Origin: Phycobacter sedimenti
GTDB taxonomy: Bacteria > Pseudomonadota > Alphaproteobacteria > Rhodobacterales > Rhodobacteraceae
DNA length: 64,000 nt
Assembly (NCBI RefSeq): GCF_038148855.1
Contig: NZ_JBBVGR010000009.1
Coordinates: 124,001-188,000, forward strand
Reading direction: 5' to 3'
Position 1 is the first letter of the stretch. Each line of letters begins with the position of its first letter. Below the pieces are notes generated by a model. That model made no database searches. It saw only the letters and a list, made by a program, of their open reading frames with translations, and was not told where the DNA came from. Of the stretch, positions 8,383-16,606 are shown one piece after another. The translations under genes were made by a program, and so were the position numbers.

Positions 8383-9648
8383 TTACTTGGGCTTTCCGAA
8401 AACCACGGAGGCGTTGGTGCCGCCAAAACCAAAGGAGTTGGACAGGGCCACGTCGATCTTGCGCTCGCGCTTGGCGTTGGGGGCCAGGTCGACCGTGCTT
8501 TCAACGGCAGGGTTGTCCAGGTTGATGGTCGGCGGCGCCACCTGATCGCGGATTGCCAGGATCGAGAAGATCGCCTCGATTGCACCGGCCGCGCCCAACA
8601 GGTGCCCGGTGGAGGATTTGGTCGAGGACATGGTGACATTACCCGCGTGATCGCCCAGCATCCGCTCGACCGCGCCCAACTCGATGGTGTCGGCCATGGT
8701 CGAGGTGCCGTGGGCGTTGATGTAATCGACGTCGCTCGGCTTCAGCCCGGCATTGGCCAGCGCCGCGCGCATGGAGCGTTCACCACCTTCGCCGGTCTCG
8801 GACGGTGCGGTGATGTGATAGGCGTCGCCCGACATGCCGTAGCCCAGAACCTCGGCATAGATCTTGGCGCCGCGGGCCTTGGCGTGTTCGTATTCCTCAA
8901 GGATCACAACGCCGGCTCCCTCGCCCATGACAAAACCGTCGCGGTCCTGGTCATAGGGCCGACTCGCCGACTTCGGATCATCGCCGTATTTGGTGCTGAG
9001 CGCCTTGCAGGCGTTGAAGCCTGCGATGCCGATCTCACAGATTGCCGCCTCGGCGCCCCCGGCGACCATCACGTCTGCATCGCCTGCGCGGATGATCCGG
9101 CTGGCATCGCCAATGGCATGGGCACCGGTGGAGCATGCCGTCACAACCGAATGGTTCGGTCCCTTGAACCCGTAGCGGATCGACACCTGACCAGAGGCCA
9201 GGTTGATCAGGGAGCCGGGAATGAAGAAGGGAGAGACACGGCGCACACCGCGTTCCTTGATCAGGACGGCGGTGTCGGCGATCGAGCTGAGCCCGCCAAT
9301 GCCCGAGCCGATCATCACGCCAGTGCGCAGCAGGCTTTCCTCATCCTCGGGGGTCCAGCCCGCATCCTTGACCGCCATGTCTGCTGCGGCAAGGCCATAG
9401 AGAATGAAGTCATCCACCTTGCGCTGTTCCTTGGGCGCCAGAAAGTCATCGGCGTTGAAGGTTCCATCGGACCCATCGCCGCGCGGCACTTCGCAGGCAT
9501 AGGTGGTGGCAACGCCGCTGGCCTCGGCGTCGAACAGGGTGATCGGCCCGGCGCCGGACTGCCCGTCCAGCAGACGCGACCATGTTTCTTCGACCCCGCT
9601 GGCCAAAGGGGTAACCAGGCCAAGTCCGGTGACAACTACTCGACGCAT
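8383..9648 (-). CDS. fabF: Beta-ketoacyl-ACP synthase II
   Basis: The 421-residue FabF condenses malonyl-ACP with acyl-ACP in fatty-acid elongation. The catalytic triad is visible: Cys near residue 172 in 'VVTACSTGAHAIG', His in 'YINAHGTSTMADTIE' and His in 'STGHLLGAAG'. The ATG at 9648 has GGAG 8 nt upstream. Unlike most fab clusters, it is separated from acpP by a HisA-like gene and a 284-nt spacer, so it may have its own promoter (9684-9713). Confidence 0.96.
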   Translation of the reverse strand: MRRVVVTGLGLVTPLASGVEETWSRLLDGQSGAGPITLFDAEASGVATTYACEVPRGDGSDGTFNADDFLAPKEQRKVDDFILYGLAAADMAVKDAGWTPEDEESLLRTGVMIGSGIGGLSSIADTAVLIKERGVRRVSPFFIPGSLINLASGQVSIRYGFKGPNHSVVTACSTGAHAIGDASRIIRAGDADVMVAGGAEAAICEIGIAGFNACKALSTKYGDDPKSASRPYDQDRDGFVMGEGAGVVILEEYEHAKARGAKIYAEVLGYGMSGDAYHITAPSETGEGGERSMRAALANAGLKPSDVDYINAHGTSTMADTIELGAVERMLGDHAGNVTMSSTKSSTGHLLGAAGAIEAIFSILAIRDQVAPPTINLDNPAVESTVDLAPNAKRERKIDVALSNSFGFGGTNASVVFGKPK

Positions 9649-9683
9649 TCCATGCTCTCCTCTGCCTCGGCAATTCGTCCACC

Positions 9684-9713
9684 CAGATACATTGGATTGG
9701 ACAAAAGGTGCAA
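9684..9713 (-). promoter_or_regulatory. Possible fabF promoter
   Basis: On the minus strand TTGCAC (9708-9713) and TATCTG (9684-9689) are 18 nt apart, about 35 nt upstream of the fabF start. The -10 element is weak. A 6-bp inverted repeat (GGCCGT/ACGGCC, 9811-9833) lies further upstream. The rest of the spacer 9714-9932 shows no gene. Confidence 0.35.
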
Positions 9714-9932
9714 GTGCGCCGACGTCCCCATGGAGCCCCCTGCAGCGAGGTCACGCTCAAATGGCTCCGCTTTTCAACATTTGCAAAGGCTTGGACACAT
9801 TTTCGACTGGGGCCGTGCCCGTTTCATACGGCCGTAGCGCCCCCGAACTGCACATGTTGACCGAGCCGTGCCCCCACAGCGCGCCCACAAACGGAGCGCG
9901 CCAACGCAGCAAACGCCTTCATGATCGGTGCG

Positions 9933-10676
9933 TCAGAGAAAATCCGCAACCGGTTCCGGCTGTGGACGGGCAACATCCAGAGCCTGTCTCAAGGTCAACG
10001 CCCTGCGGAACAGGGCCCGTCCGACCAAGGCACCGGAGATGTTGCGAATATACTTGAGCCGCGAGATATCGTCGGCGCTGCGCACCACGCCGCTGGCGAT
10101 AACCGGCGCTTTGGCGCGCTCTGCCAGCCCCGCAATAAGGCCAAGCTGCGCCTCCAGGTCCGACATGTCACTGTCGATATCCGTGATGATGATGGCTGCA
10201 AAAGGGGCATCTTCGAAAGCCTCGATATAGGCACCCGGCGCAAAGGCACCGGACTTGCGCCAGCCTTCGGTCATCACCTGCCCCTGCCAGACATCCACCG
10301 CCAGAACGATCTGATCGGGGTGCTGTCTGGCAAGTTCGGAAACCAGCGCCGGGTCACGCGCAGCCAGGGTGCCAACGGTCACGCGGCCCGCCCCGCGGTC
10401 GATCCAGTGCTCGATCTGCTCGCGGCTGCGCATCCCGCCACCAAGCTGCACGGGAATGCCGGCACTGCGAATGATGTCCTCCACCAGGGCCCTGTTCGCC
10501 CCGTCCCCCTGCACCGCGTTGAAATCCGTCAAGTGCATCCATTCCGCGCCGTCGGCTGCAAACCCCTTGGCGGTTTCGACAGGATCCACGTGCCAAAGCA
10601 TCGGGTTATCGAGCCGCCCCTTGTCCAGCGTCACGCAGCGGCCATTCATCAGTTCCATCGTCGGGTAGATCATCAT
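9933..10676 (-). CDS. HisA-like TIM-barrel protein with altered catalytic residue
   Basis: A 247-residue protein of the HisA/HisF family, whose normal member isomerises ProFAR in histidine synthesis. The start is ATG 10676, with GGAGGAG 7 nt upstream. The phosphate-binding 'GGGMRS' (79-84) and the second catalytic Asp (D128 in 'LAVDVW') are kept. The first-strand catalytic Asp is Glu8 ('IYPTMELMNG'), and the usual TDxxRDGT loop reads TDIDSDM (165-171). It sits between acpP and fabF with no other his gene nearby. It may be a true HisA with relaxed residues, or a paralogue with another substrate; the latter seems more likely. Confidence 0.8.
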   Translation of the reverse strand: MMIYPTMELMNGRCVTLDKGRLDNPMLWHVDPVETAKGFAADGAEWMHLTDFNAVQGDGANRALVEDIIRSAGIPVQLGGGMRSREQIEHWIDRGAGRVTVGTLAARDPALVSELARQHPDQIVLAVDVWQGQVMTEGWRKSGAFAPGAYIEAFEDAPFAAIIITDIDSDMSDLEAQLGLIAGLAERAKAPVIASGVVRSADDISRLKYIRNISGALVGRALFRRALTLRQALDVARPQPEPVADFL

Positions 10677-10780
10677 GGCGGGTCTCCTCCTCACCGGTGC
10701 ATCGCTCTTGTACAATGCTAACACAGGCAGCTCTGCCTAAGGATCAGTCCGCCACAAAAAACCTGGGGTCCCCATGACGC

Positions 10781-10809
10781 AAAACGGCGCTTTCCAACAG
10801 GAAAGCGCC
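10781..10809 (-). terminator. Terminator downstream of acpP
   Basis: A perfect 10-bp stem, GGCGCTTTCC (10786-10795) and GGAAAGCGCC (10800-10809), has a 4-nt loop and is followed on the minus strand by GTTTT. It probably limits transcription from acpP into the HisA-like gene. Confidence 0.8.
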
Positions 10810-10842
10810 GCCGCACAATTCACAAGAGTGTGAATAAATCTC

Positions 10843-11076
10843 TTAGGAAGCTTCGGTGATGAATTTCACCGCGTCACCGAAGGTCTGGATGGTTTCGGCT
10901 GCATCGTCCGGGATCTCGATGCCGAACTCTTCTTCAAAGGCCATGACCAGTTCGACCGTGTCCAGGCTGTCGGCGCCCAGATCGTCGATGAACGAGGCAT
11001 TCTCGGTCACTTTGGCTTCTTCAACACCCAGGTGCTCTACAACGATCTTTTTCACGCGGTCTGCGACGTCGCTCAT
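10843..11076 (-). CDS. acpP: Acyl carrier protein
   Basis: The 77-residue ACP carries growing acyl chains on a 4'-phosphopantetheine arm attached to Ser37 in 'LGADSLDTVELVM'. The ATG at 11076 is chosen because it gives the canonical MSDVADRVKKIV start with AGGA upstream; another ATG lies 6 nt earlier. It is strongly acidic, as expected. It has its own promoter candidate and terminator, consistent with the high expression usual for ACP. Confidence 0.97.
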   Translation of the reverse strand: MSDVADRVKKIVVEHLGVEEAKVTENASFIDDLGADSLDTVELVMAFEEEFGIEIPDDAAETIQTFGDAVKFITEAS

Positions 11077-11439
11077 ATCCATTCCTCGTTTCTTCAGGGC
11101 AATCTGCCCGGTTTTGCCCTTACCCGCACGGGCTGGCATTGTTTTGCCCGGTCCGGGCGGTTGTTCCCCCGCGAAGCGGAGACAGCCGACTTGGAGTGTG
11201 TCCCGGTCAGCGCGAATATGGGCCGCCTATAGCACAGACGCGCCCAGAGGCAAACGTTTTCGCAACCTCCCGGCGCTCCCCGGAACCCTGCGTCTGCGCA
11301 TGCTGGAGGGGCAAATGGCGCTTGATCGGCACACCTGCAACCCCTGCCCCTGTACTTTTCTCCAAACCTCAATAAAATCTGAAGGTTATGCCATGCACCC
11401 CTCCGCCCGGCCGCCCATACAGGGCGACCGAACCAAGGC
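11077..11439. other. Non-coding spacer between fabG and acpP
   Basis: The 363 nt contain the candidate acpP promoter (11226-11253) and otherwise no convincing gene on either strand; the short open frames here have poor codon use. Confidence 0.6.
11226..11253 (-). promoter_or_regulatory. Possible acpP promoter
   Basis: On the minus strand TTGCCT (11248-11253) and TATAGG (11226-11231) are 16 nt apart, giving a leader of about 140 nt before acpP. Confidence 0.4.
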
Positions 11440-12177
11440 TCAGAGCATCGCCATGCCGCCATTCACATGCAGCGTGCTGCCGGTGACATAGGCGGCCTCT
11501 GCGCTGGCCAGATACAGAACCGCCGCGGCGATCTCTTTCGATTCTCCCATCCGTCCGGCGGGCACCTGGCTGAGGATGTTCCCTTTCTGGTCATCAGTCA
11601 GCTTGTCGGTCATCGCGGTCGCGATGAACCCCGGCGCGATCGCATTCACGGTAATACCGCGATTGGCGACCTCATAGGCCAGCGATTTGGACATGCCAAC
11701 CATACCGGCCTTGGAGGCAGCATAGTTTGCCTGCCCCGGATTGCCTGTGGCGCCCACGATGGAGGAAATGTTGATGATCCGCCCCCAGCGGGCCTTCATC
11801 ATACCACGCAGAACGCCCCGGCACAGACGCATGGTGGAGGTGAGGTTCACGTCCAGTACGCTTTGCCATTCCTCGTCCTTCATGCGCATGAAAAGGTTGT
11901 CGCGGGTGATTCCGGCGTTGTTGACCAAGATATCCACCGAGCCCATCGCCTCGGCCGCCTGTTTCGGCAGCGCCTCGACCGCCTCGGCATCGCTGAGGTT
12001 GCAGGGCAAGACAAAGGCGCGCTCGCCCAGCTCTTCGGCCAGCGCCTTCAGCGGCTCTTCGCGGGTGCCCGAAAGGGCAACAGTGGCACCGGCCGCATGA
12101 AGCGCGCGGGCAATATCGCCGCCAATACCGCCGGAGGCGCCGGTGATCAGGGCGTTCTTTCCCGTCAGATCAAACAT
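11440..12177 (-). CDS. fabG: 3-oxoacyl-ACP reductase
   Basis: A 245-residue short-chain dehydrogenase that reduces beta-ketoacyl-ACP with NADPH. It shows the cofactor glycine motif 'TGASGGIG' (13-20), 'NNAG' near residue 86, the catalytic Ser in 'NISSIVG', and YxxxK (Y152, K156). The C terminus 'YVTGSTLHVNGGMAM' is typical of FabG. It follows fabD by 70 nt in the same direction. Confidence 0.96.
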   Translation of the reverse strand: MFDLTGKNALITGASGGIGGDIARALHAAGATVALSGTREEPLKALAEELGERAFVLPCNLSDAEAVEALPKQAAEAMGSVDILVNNAGITRDNLFMRMKDEEWQSVLDVNLTSTMRLCRGVLRGMMKARWGRIINISSIVGATGNPGQANYAASKAGMVGMSKSLAYEVANRGITVNAIAPGFIATAMTDKLTDDQKGNILSQVPAGRMGESKEIAAAVLYLASAEAAYVTGSTLHVNGGMAML

Positions 12178-12247
12178 GTCATTTCCTCGTTTTTCATCTG
12201 CTCCGGGCAGGTAAACTGCGGGGAGCCCGTAGTGTTGAAATCTGGCT

Positions 12248-13180
12248 TCAGGCCTCGAGCGCGGCCTTCACGCCCTCGGGGGTGCCAACCTGGCGGCAGG
12301 CCAAATCACGATCAATCTTGCGGATCATCCCCGACAGGGCCTTACCGGCACCGATTTCCCAGAACTCGGTGACGCCCTTGGCAGCCATGCTCTGAACGCT
12401 CTCGCGCCAGCGCACGGAGCCTGTCACCTGCTCCACCAGAAGGGCGCGGATCTCATCCGGGTCAACCACCGCATCTGCGCGCACATTCGCGATCAGCGGC
12501 ACGGCTGGGGATTTGATTTCAACGCCAGCCAGAGCCTCGGCCATCACATCCGCGGCGGGCTGCATCAGGGCACAGTGGAAGGGTGCGCTGACCGGCAGCA
12601 TCACGGCGCGTTTGGCGCCTTTTTCCTTGGCGATTTCGGCAGCGCGTTCCACGGCCGCCTTGGAGCCGGAGACCACCACCTGCGTTGGATCATTGTCATT
12701 TGCGGCCTGGCAGACCTCGCCTTGGGCGGCCTCTTCTGCCACCGCACGCACGGCCTCCAGATCGAGACCAAGGATGGCAGCCATCGCGCCCTCCCCGACT
12801 GGCACCGCATCCTGCATGGCACCGCCACGGGTACGCAGCAGACGCGCGGTATCGGCAAGGGAAATCGCCCCGGCGGCGGCCAGAGCGGAATACTCGCCCA
12901 GCGAATGCCCGGCGACAAAGGCCGCCTTGTGGATCGCGATCCCTTCGGCCTCCAGAGCCCGCATGGCCGCCATGGAGGTCGCCATCAGCGCAGGCTGTGC
13001 ATTGCGGGTCAGGGTCAGGGTCTCGATATCGCCGTCCCAGATCAAACCGCTTAAGGACTCGCCAAGCGCCTCATCCACCTCGTCAAAGACCGCCCTGGCC
13101 GCCGGATAGGCCTCTGCCAGTTCCTTGCCCATGCCGATAGTCTGGGCGCCCTGCCCCGGAAACACAAATGCGACAGTCAT
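12248..13180 (-). CDS. fabD: Malonyl CoA-ACP transacylase
   Basis: The 310-residue FabD moves malonyl from CoA to ACP to start each elongation round. It opens with the family signature MTVAFVFPGQGAQ; the nucleophile is Ser93 in 'VAGHSLGEYSAL', and the active-site His is in 'VSAPFHCALMQPA'. A GATGAGGT Shine-Dalgarno precedes the ATG. It is the first gene of the fab cluster and is divergent from the cytochrome b561 gene, with 184 nt between. Confidence 0.96.
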   Translation of the reverse strand: MTVAFVFPGQGAQTIGMGKELAEAYPAARAVFDEVDEALGESLSGLIWDGDIETLTLTRNAQPALMATSMAAMRALEAEGIAIHKAAFVAGHSLGEYSALAAAGAISLADTARLLRTRGGAMQDAVPVGEGAMAAILGLDLEAVRAVAEEAAQGEVCQAANDNDPTQVVVSGSKAAVERAAEIAKEKGAKRAVMLPVSAPFHCALMQPAADVMAEALAGVEIKSPAVPLIANVRADAVVDPDEIRALLVEQVTGSVRWRESVQSMAAKGVTEFWEIGAGKALSGMIRKIDRDLACRQVGTPEGVKAALEA

Positions 13181-13364
13181 TTATGACCTCATCCCTTTTT
13201 TGCCATTTCAGCCGGTTTAGACGCAGCGGCCCTTGCGTACAAGTGATCTGCGCCTTGCCCGCGTGCGCGCACCCCGAATGCGCGCCCAGTGACAGCCTAT
13301 GTGATTGCCCGCGCCGCACCAGACGTTAGGCTGCATGGTGTCGCAACCTACGGAGTCCTCCCCC

Positions 13365-14633
13365 ATGTCCGCCCGCAACAGTTTTTCCGAGTACGGCAGC
13401 GTCGCCAAGGCCTTCCACTGGCTGACGGCACTGCTGATCTTTGCTGCTTTTCCCCTGGGCTATTTCGCCAATGAGCTGGCCCACTATATCCAAAGCCCGG
13501 ATTTTGACGGCTCGCAAAGCACCATCAGCCGCGCGGCTCTGTTGTTTTCCATTCATAAGACCGTGGGCGTTGCCGTCTTCTTTGTGGCGCTGCTGCGCAT
13601 CCTTTGGGCCATCAGCGGCGAAAAGCCGGGACTGCTGCATCCGGACAACAAGCTTGAGGCATTGGCCGCCGAGGTGGTGCACTGGATGCTCTATGGATCG
13701 CTTGTCGCCGTACCGCTCACGGGCTGGATCCATCATGCGGCGACCACCGGGTTCGCACCGATTTTCTGGCCATTTGGTCAGTCGCTGCCGTTCGTTCCGA
13801 AATCAGAAGAGGTGGCTCATCTGTTCGGCGGCGCGCATGAGATCCTTGTCTGGACCCTAGCCGCGTCGCTGGCCCTCCATGTTGCAGGCGCACTGAAGCA
13901 CCATGTGATCGACCAGGACTCGACTCTGCGCCGGATGCTACCCGGCTCTGGAGCGATGCCGCAACCTCCCGCACAGACGCACAGCCTGCGTCCGGCAGCC
14001 GTTGCAGTTGCAATCTTTGTTGTCGTCCTGGTGGTGGGCAGCATTTTGGGTGACGCAGGCGAACACGCACCGCAAACCGCGAAAACCGCGCCGACTACCG
14101 AGACCCAAGACGCAGCGGCGCCCGTTGGCGCAGCGACCGACGCCGCTGGCGGCTGGCAAGTTGAAACGGGAACACTCGGGATCTCCATCACCCAGATGGG
14201 AAGTGTCGTCGAGGGACAGTTTTCAGACTGGAACGCAGTGATCGATTTTGAAGAGCCGTCCGCGCCGGGGCCCGCAGGCAAGGTGGAGGTGACAATCGCA
14301 ATACCGTCCCTCAGCCTCGGGTCGGTGACCGATCAGGCCATGGGGGCCGACTACTTTGACAGCGCGACATATCCGACCGCGCGCTTTGAAGGCGAGATCG
14401 TCAAGACCGAAACGGGGTATGAGGCGACCGGACCGCTGACCATCCGCGATCAAAGCGTGCCCATCACCCTGCCGTTCGAGCTGACATTTGCCGGGGACAC
14501 GGCCACCATGCGCGGCACGACAAGGGTCAACCGGCTGGACTTCAACATCGGCCAGGGCACACAGGATGAAGGGACCCTTGCCTTTGCGGTGGACATCGAC
14601 GTTGCCCTCACGGCCAAGAAGGGCGCTCCGTGA
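13365..14633 (+). CDS. Cytochrome b561 / YceI domain fusion protein
   Basis: A 422-residue fusion. Residues about 1-190 form a four-helix cytochrome b561 with haem-ligand histidines (FHWL near residue 20, 'SIHKTVGV', 'LYGSLVAVPLTGWIHH', 'GAHEIL...LHVAGALKHH'). A further membrane helix (about 207-224) and an Ala/Thr-rich linker lead to a periplasmic YceI lipocalin-like domain (about 257-420) that may bind an isoprenoid quinone. The chosen ATG has CGGAG 9 nt upstream; upstream ATGs are possible. It probably passes electrons between a quinone and the periplasm. A strong terminator follows. Confidence 0.88.
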   Translation: MSARNSFSEYGSVAKAFHWLTALLIFAAFPLGYFANELAHYIQSPDFDGSQSTISRAALLFSIHKTVGVAVFFVALLRILWAISGEKPGLLHPDNKLEALAAEVVHWMLYGSLVAVPLTGWIHHAATTGFAPIFWPFGQSLPFVPKSEEVAHLFGGAHEILVWTLAASLALHVAGALKHHVIDQDSTLRRMLPGSGAMPQPPAQTHSLRPAAVAVAIFVVVLVVGSILGDAGEHAPQTAKTAPTTETQDAAAPVGAATDAAGGWQVETGTLGISITQMGSVVEGQFSDWNAVIDFEEPSAPGPAGKVEVTIAIPSLSLGSVTDQAMGADYFDSATYPTARFEGEIVKTETGYEATGPLTIRDQSVPITLPFELTFAGDTATMRGTTRVNRLDFNIGQGTQDEGTLAFAVDIDVALTAKKGAP

Positions 14634-14697
14634 TCTGCGGCTGACAGCCCTGCGCCGACAGACAGCGTCGCTCAGGCGCATCCCCGAAAGATCCACC

Positions 14698-14722
14698 AAA
14701 AGGCCCCTTCACGGGGCCTTTT
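14698..14722 (+). terminator. Terminator of the cytochrome b561-YceI gene
   Basis: A 10-bp stem, AAAAGGCCCC (14698-14707) and GGGGCCTTTT (14713-14722), with a 5-nt loop ends in a T tract. The A tract on the other side could let it work in both directions. Confidence 0.85.
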
Positions 14723-14970
14723 GTCTGTCCGTGACGGGCTGGAATGGTCAAGTGAGGCCCGTAAGCCAGAGAAGGAGAGCAGACCTGCAAACCGCCGGCA
14801 TTGCCCGGCCGATCGCCTTGGCAAGTCCAGATCGGACCAATCCTCGGCCTGCCCCCCGACCTGCCCTGTGCCTCGCCGCCGCTTTTCGGCCCAGGGCAAT
14901 CTCCCGGTCGGCCCGCACCCCGGTCCGGGCGCGCAACAGACGACCTGACCGGCGCGTGAGCCGCTGCAAA

Positions 14971-15000
14971 TGAAAACGCCGCACCAGAGGGCGCGGCGTT
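14971..15000 (-). terminator. Terminator of the secreted yceI gene
   Basis: An 8-bp stem, AACGCCGC (14975-14982) and GCGGCGTT (14993-15000), with a 10-nt loop is followed on the minus strand by TTCATTT, 30 nt after the stop. Confidence 0.7.
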
Positions 15001-15029
15001 CGATACCAACTGAAGGCCGTGAAAACCGA

Positions 15030-15605
15030 TTACTCGGCTTTCATCGCCTCGATCGAGATCTGGACTTCAACTTCGTCGCTCACGTAGGGGGCAAACTTGC
15101 CGAGGCCGAAGTCGCTGCGCACCAGGGTGGTGGTGGCGTCAAAGCCGGCCCAGGGCTTGCCTGCCATCGGGTGGTCGCCGGTCTGGTTCAGCTTGGCATC
15201 CAGAACCACCGATTTGGTCACACCATTGAGGGTCAGATCGCCGGTGATCTTGGCGGTGTTCTCGCCGGTGACTTCGATGCCGGTCGAAGTGAAGGAAACC
15301 ATTTCATCCTCGGAGGCTTCAAAGAAATCCTTGGACATGAAGTGATCAAAACGGCCTTCCCAGCCGGTGAACATGGACATGACCGGCATGGAGACCGACA
15401 CGCTGGAGGCGGCAGGATCCTCCTGATCGAACATGATCTCGCCTTCAAAGCCCGAGAACATGCCCCAGGTCGTGGAGAAGCCAAGGTGGTTGTAGCTGAA
15501 CAGGATCTGGCTGTGGCTTGCGTCCAGAGCGTATTTCTCGGGCGCGGCGACAGCAGCGGTTGCGGTTGCTCCGGTCAGGGCAGCGGCAAGCAGAAGGTGT
15601 TTCAT
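15030..15605 (-). CDS. Secreted YceI family protein
   Basis: A 191-residue protein with a Sec signal peptide (MKHLLLAAALTGATATAAVAA) and one YceI domain, a beta-barrel that binds polyprenoid or quinone-like lipids in the periplasm. 'YALDASHSQILFSYNHLGFSTTWGMF' and the C-terminal 'VRSDFGLGKFAP' are diagnostic. The ATG at 15605 is chosen for the signal peptide; the upstream open frame is spurious. It converges on the b561-YceI fusion, so two YceI proteins are encoded side by side. Confidence 0.92.
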   Translation of the reverse strand: MKHLLLAAALTGATATAAVAAPEKYALDASHSQILFSYNHLGFSTTWGMFSGFEGEIMFDQEDPAASSVSVSMPVMSMFTGWEGRFDHFMSKDFFEASEDEMVSFTSTGIEVTGENTAKITGDLTLNGVTKSVVLDAKLNQTGDHPMAGKPWAGFDATTTLVRSDFGLGKFAPYVSDEVEVQISIEAMKAE

Positions 15606-15984
15606 GGTCAGGAACTCCGATACGAGTTGGTGTGAACTGATGTGAAAACAATTGTGGCAACTGCCGACGAAATGATACGGGCAAAACTCCACATAACGTG
15701 TTCTTGATCGAACACTGGATCGGACACCGGCCTGTGCGGAAATCTTCCGCCCAACAGCGGAACCGGTCACACCGCCCGTCACGGCGCGCGCGGGCCTTGC
15801 AGATCCATGCGGGCCAAACTCCGATCGAACTTGGGGCGCAATATGGCTTGCCCTCCACGGCAAAGGCTGTATATGGGGGCTTCCTTCCGCACGATTTTCG
15901 ATCCGCGCAGCCTCTCGTGACCTGGCCGCGGAAGGGACAACAGCCCGGTCTATGAAATGCGCCCAGACAGAAACAGGAGTTCGC
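15606..15984. other. Divergent promoter region yceI / rpsF
   Basis: The 379 nt separate two divergently transcribed genes. The rpsF promoter candidate is at 15848-15875. An open frame at 15698-15955 has no ribosome-binding site and unlikely composition, so it is not annotated. Confidence 0.55.
15848..15875 (+). promoter_or_regulatory. Candidate promoter of the rpsF operon
   Basis: TTGCCC (15848-15853) and TATATG (15870-15875) are separated by 16 nt, giving a leader of about 100 nt. In many bacteria this leader carries a binding site for the S6-S18 complex; I could not identify one. Confidence 0.5.
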
Positions 15985-16338
15985 ATGCCCCTCTATGAGC
16001 ATGTAATGATTGCGCGTCAGGACCTGTCCAACTCGCAAGCTGAAGGCCTCATCGAACACTTCGGCGCCGTACTGACTGACAACGACGGCAAGCTCGTCGA
16101 CAGCGAGTACTGGGGCGTCAAGACGATGGCCTACAAGATCAACAAGAACCGCAAGGGCCACTATGCCTTCCTGCGCACCGACGCCCCTGCGGCAGCGATC
16201 CAGGAAATGGAACGCCTGATGCGCCTGCACGAAGACGTGATGCGCGTTCTGACCATCAAGGTCGACGAGCACGAAGAAGGCCCCTCGGTTCAGATGCAGA
16301 AGCGTGACGACCGTGAAGGTCGCCGTGAACGCCGCTGA
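15985..16338 (+). CDS. rpsF: 30S ribosomal protein S6
   Basis: The 117-residue S6 binds the central domain of 16S rRNA together with S18. 'MPLYEHVMIARQDL' and 'YWGVKTMAYKINKNRKGHY' are canonical. The ATG at 15985 has AGGAG 5 nt upstream; an ATG 33 nt earlier lacks one. It is the first gene of the rpsF-rpsR-rplI operon, with gaps of 28 and 12 nt. Confidence 0.97.
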   Translation: MPLYEHVMIARQDLSNSQAEGLIEHFGAVLTDNDGKLVDSEYWGVKTMAYKINKNRKGHYAFLRTDAPAAAIQEMERLMRLHEDVMRVLTIKVDEHEEGPSVQMQKRDDREGRRERR

Positions 16339-16366
16339 TCAACGCTTGAGAAAAGGACGCTAAACC

Positions 16367-16594
16367 ATGGCAGCCAAACCGTTTTTCCGCCGCCGCAAAG
16401 TGTGCCCCTTCTCGGGCGACAATGCGCCGAAGATCGATTACAAAGACACCCGTCTTCTGCAGCGCTACATCTCTGAGCGCGGCAAGATCGTTCCCTCCCG
16501 TATCACCGCCGTTTCGGCCAAGAAGCAGCGTGAACTGGCCCGCGCCATCAAACGCGCCCGCTTCCTCGCCCTGCTGCCCTACGCCGTGAAGTAA
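16367..16594 (+). CDS. rpsR: 30S ribosomal protein S18
   Basis: The 75-residue S18 has the standard alphaproteobacterial length. 'FFRRRKVCPFSG' and 'KIDYKDTRLLQRYISERGKIVPSRIT' are diagnostic. It pairs with S6 on the small-subunit platform and is encoded 28 nt after rpsF. Confidence 0.98.
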   Translation: MAAKPFFRRRKVCPFSGDNAPKIDYKDTRLLQRYISERGKIVPSRITAVSAKKQRELARAIKRARFLALLPYAVK

Positions 16595-16606
16595 GGAGAC
16601 CTCGAC

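Larger units (their letters stand above)
14634..15029. other. Spacer between convergent YceI genes
   Basis: Apart from the two terminators listed (14698-14722 and 14971-15000), the 396 nt hold no gene that I can support; open frames across 14723-14970 have arginine/proline-rich, non-coding-like translations. Confidence 0.6.

Noticed and set aside
7153..9837. Very long plus-strand open frame (about 894 codons) antisense to fabF and mltG
   Set aside because: It mirrors two well-supported genes on the other strand; high GC3 in those genes removes stops from the opposite frame.
14608..15009. Possible small minus-strand gene between the two YceI genes
   Set aside because: It crosses two terminators, has no Shine-Dalgarno and an Arg/Pro/Gly-rich translation.
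15698..15955. Possible 85-codon gene before rpsF
   Set aside because: No ribosome-binding site and it contains the likely rpsF promoter.
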